From Hemicentrotus pulcherrimus (Eukaryota; Echinodermata; Echinoidea; Camarodonta; Strongylocentrotidae), in NCBI GenBank assembly GCA_003118195.1, contig BEXV01001349.1, positions 17,939 through 37,015 on the forward strand: DNA of 19,077 nucleotides. The letters run 5' to 3'. The notes below the pieces were generated by a model that was not told where the DNA came from, made no database searches, and saw only the letters and a list, made by a program, of their open reading frames with translations. Both the position numbers and the translations under genes were made by a program. This document shows, piece after piece, positions 17,336 to 19,077 of the stretch (positions are counted from its first letter, which is position 1; the number at the start of each line of letters is the position of its first letter).

Positions 17336-17473
17336 CAGTCAAACCTGTCTATAGCGACCGCCCAAGGGAAACACAAAAAGTGGTCTTTGGAAAGGTTCCT
17401 TTAGTACATGTTTCAATGAGAAACCATTTTCAAGGGTAACAAAAGATGTGGTCTTTGAAGACGGGTTTGATTG
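17336..17473 (+). mobile_element. 138-bp TIR element (CAGTCAAACCTGTCT family)
   Basis: Begins CAGTCAAACCTGTCT and ends AGACGGGTTTGATTG, whose inverse CAATCAAACCCGTCT matches the start at 13 of 15 positions. The interior has TATAGCGACCGCCCAAGGGAA and GTGGTCTTTG blocks, and the latter recurs near the right end. I recognise this phrase from a short repeat common in marine invertebrate genomes. It has no coding capacity and is presumably a MITE. The flanks do not give an unambiguous target duplication. Confidence 0.7.
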
Positions 17474-17500
17474 CATTCCTCTGGTAGGATGCAATGAAAT

Positions 17501-17796
17501 ACAGCCCTTGTAGGTACCAATGGATGAATTCTGCAGCCTGCGAGACAGAGTTGTATTTTTGTAGACAATTTATTTGTAGTAAACAATTGATTTTTTTGAG
17601 AAAGTACGTCCCTCAGATGGGATGTAAAGCTGTACTGCCCTTGTTCCATTGACAATCAACTCTGGAGTCTGCAAGACCCAAGAGTTATTTTCATAGAAAG
17701 TCTGTGCGTTGTTAACAAACAAACTTTCTTGACAAAAGTATGTCTCTCAGATAGGACGTAAAGCTGTACTGTCATTGTACCATTGGCAGAACAACC
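17501..17796 (+). repeat. 133-134 bp tandem repeat, about 2.2 copies
   Basis: Units start at ACxGCCCTTGT near 17501, 17634 and 17768. Shared blocks are CCATTGGx or CCAATGGAT, CTGGAGTCTGCAAGAC / CTGCAGCCTGCGAGAC, TTTTTGTAGA / TTTTCATAGA, TTGAGAAAGTACGTCCCTCAG / TTGACAAAAGTATGTCTCTCAG and GGGATGTAAAGCTGT / AGGACGTAAAGCTGT. A partial earlier unit (CCTCTGGTAGGATGCAATGAAAT, 17478-17500) adjoins the TIR element at 17336-17473, so the element may sit inside this array. Non-coding. Confidence 0.85.
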
Positions 17797-18860
17797 TTTA
17801 AATTTGTTCCCAAATTAAAAATGAGATCACATACTATGCCCACCCAAATATTATCCTGAATTATTAAAACCATAAAATGATATTAGGTAAATATAAGCAC
17901 AAACTTTTTCAGCTTAGATTTTCAAATTGAATCTTATTTTTTTTTTTGCATTCATTGCAGATAGATGCACAAGCCATCGATTTCATGGTGGTTTTATTTG
18001 TGCAAATTATTAAAAGGTTGCAAATTTAACAGCTAGCAATACATGTGTAAACATTCATTATAAATATCCTTTGATGAAGAAAAAAAAGTAACTTATATAA
18101 ATGTCTGTGCATCTTAATTTTAATGTTAGATAAATGCCCATCTCATTTTCCCATTTAAACAATTTCTTTCTTTTTTCATTTTTAACTTGAAGATAGCAGT
18201 TTTAATTTCAGTGTGTAACACTGCATGTTACAGCAGGAGTATAAAACATAATCTGATATTTTGCCTCACTAGAAATATGTGCTCGCCTATTATTCACCAG
18301 AATTCAGTTTATAATAATATCTGACATTTGCATTCTTTTTCCTCTGTAGACATGAAGATCGACATTTTAATTTGAGTAAGAACTTAGAAGGATTGGCTTG
18401 CATGGCTTGCAACTTGTAACTTGAGATTTGCTTTAAAAGGAACATAATACATATTATCTAGATGATTGGTTTGGTTTAGCTTCAGTTTATGTTGATTTGA
18501 CGTCATATTTTTCACACTTCACCGAAGTGTTTGGAGGGCCGTTATTGACTGTTCATTTTTATGAGATTTCTCTTTAACTCCTATTCAAGATGAAACCTTT
18601 TCAAGGGTTAAATAGCATTTCTACTCGCAGCAGAATAAACGATGTTGCTTTCAAGTCGTCATCACTTTTATGAAGCAACAAATCCTACATTAAGAATATG
18701 ATGGATTCGTTGGTTCTTATTAGCGCCAACGTGTTAAATGTACTTTCATTTAATGGATATCCTTATTTTCATGGCCTCTCTCTCTTCTCACTGTGCATCT
18801 GTAATTAAGTTTTTTTTTTCACTGGAAAAAGTTTGCAGATCAGTTTGAAAACAAATGTAA
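17797..18860. other. Non-coding stretch, nothing recognised
   Basis: AT-rich sequence with A or T homopolymers (about 17938-17947, 18077-18086, 18810-18819) and a small perfect hairpin ACACTTC-ACC-GAAGTGT at 18514-18530. No credible open frames, repeat ends or RNA genes. Confidence 0.45.
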
Positions 18861-18869
18861 CTAGATAGA

Positions 18870-19077
18870 AATCTATCTCTCTCTTTCTCTCTCTTTCTCT
18901 CTATTTCTGTCTATTTCTGTCTATTGCTATCTGCCTACCTTTGTTCAGATTTTATTTTTATGTCCCTCCCTTGAGTGAAAGTCTATTCCTCTTTCTCCCT
19001 TCGTCTAATCTTTGTTCTTTCTCCCCTTGTTCCCTTTGTCTCATGTTGCTCTCTCTCTTTCTCTCTCTCTCTCTCTC
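18870..19077 (+). repeat. (CT)n / CTTT pyrimidine microsatellite tract
   Basis: CT-rich tract with (CTCTCTTT)n at 18875-18900, (CTATTTCTGT)x2 at about 18900-18921, then pyrimidine-rich sequence ending in (CT)n that runs off the window edge. Its true end lies outside. It is the complementary composition to the GA tracts elsewhere in the window. Confidence 0.85.

Overview
This window looks like a piece of nuclear genome from a marine invertebrate, most likely an echinoderm such as a sea urchin. That is an inference. It rests on low GC, the absence of long open reading frames, many diverged short repeats, long GA/CT and poly-T tracts, and repeat families that I associate with echinoderms and other marine invertebrates: a tRNA-headed SINE whose 3' end carries a 'TTATATAGCGC'-like motif and an (AAT)n tail, a 'cagtcaaacctgtctatagcgacc' element, and a palindromic 'gcctcc...ggaggca' element. 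No protein-coding gene, rRNA or functional tRNA could be supported. All open frames are short (116 codons or fewer), and the longest lie on GA/CT repeats. The window is best read as intergenic or intronic DNA.

Region by region. 1-1760: three pieces of one SINE class (about 1-97, 600-1210 and 1470-1560), the middle one flanked by diverged direct repeats of about 80 bp. 1810-1860: a 22-23 bp tandem duplication with a palindromic core. 2890-2950 and 3136-3560: a small palindromic repeat and a large foldback element. 3720-4010: a GA-rich tract. 4447-4997: a 179-bp TTAA-flanked MITE followed by a 3-copy tandem array of about 101-104 bp. 6817-7358: a 542-bp TTAA-flanked foldback element with a perfect 24-bp hairpin at its centre. 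8890-9850: purine-rich microsatellites. 9900-10170: spaced GTGGTCAAG motifs, a 24-bp tandem pair and a (GCCT)n run. 11637-11690: (GA)n. 13275-14080: a 142-bp tandem array whose fourth copy is split by a 272-bp TTAA-flanked insertion. 14679-14867: a second, inverted copy of the 4447 MITE. 15050-15860: decayed repeats around a low-quality poly-G/N/poly-T join. 16510-16750: a CpG-dense patch with two separate 10-bp-period mini-arrays, a GC box and an E2F-like site. 16755-16905: about 55-bp decayed repeats. 17336-17473: a 138-bp TIR element. 17501-17796: a 133-134 bp tandem repeat. 18865-19077: (CT)n.

No genes can be shown to work together here. The coherent biological signal is mobile-element activity: at least four insertions in three distinct non-autonomous families occupy TTAA-type sites within about 10 kb, and one of them sits inside a tandem array whose intact copies show the empty site. 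Three weak exon-like segments (11255-11398 +, about 14133-14301 +, 17204-17296 -) are recorded as hypotheses only. All alignments and coordinates were made by eye.
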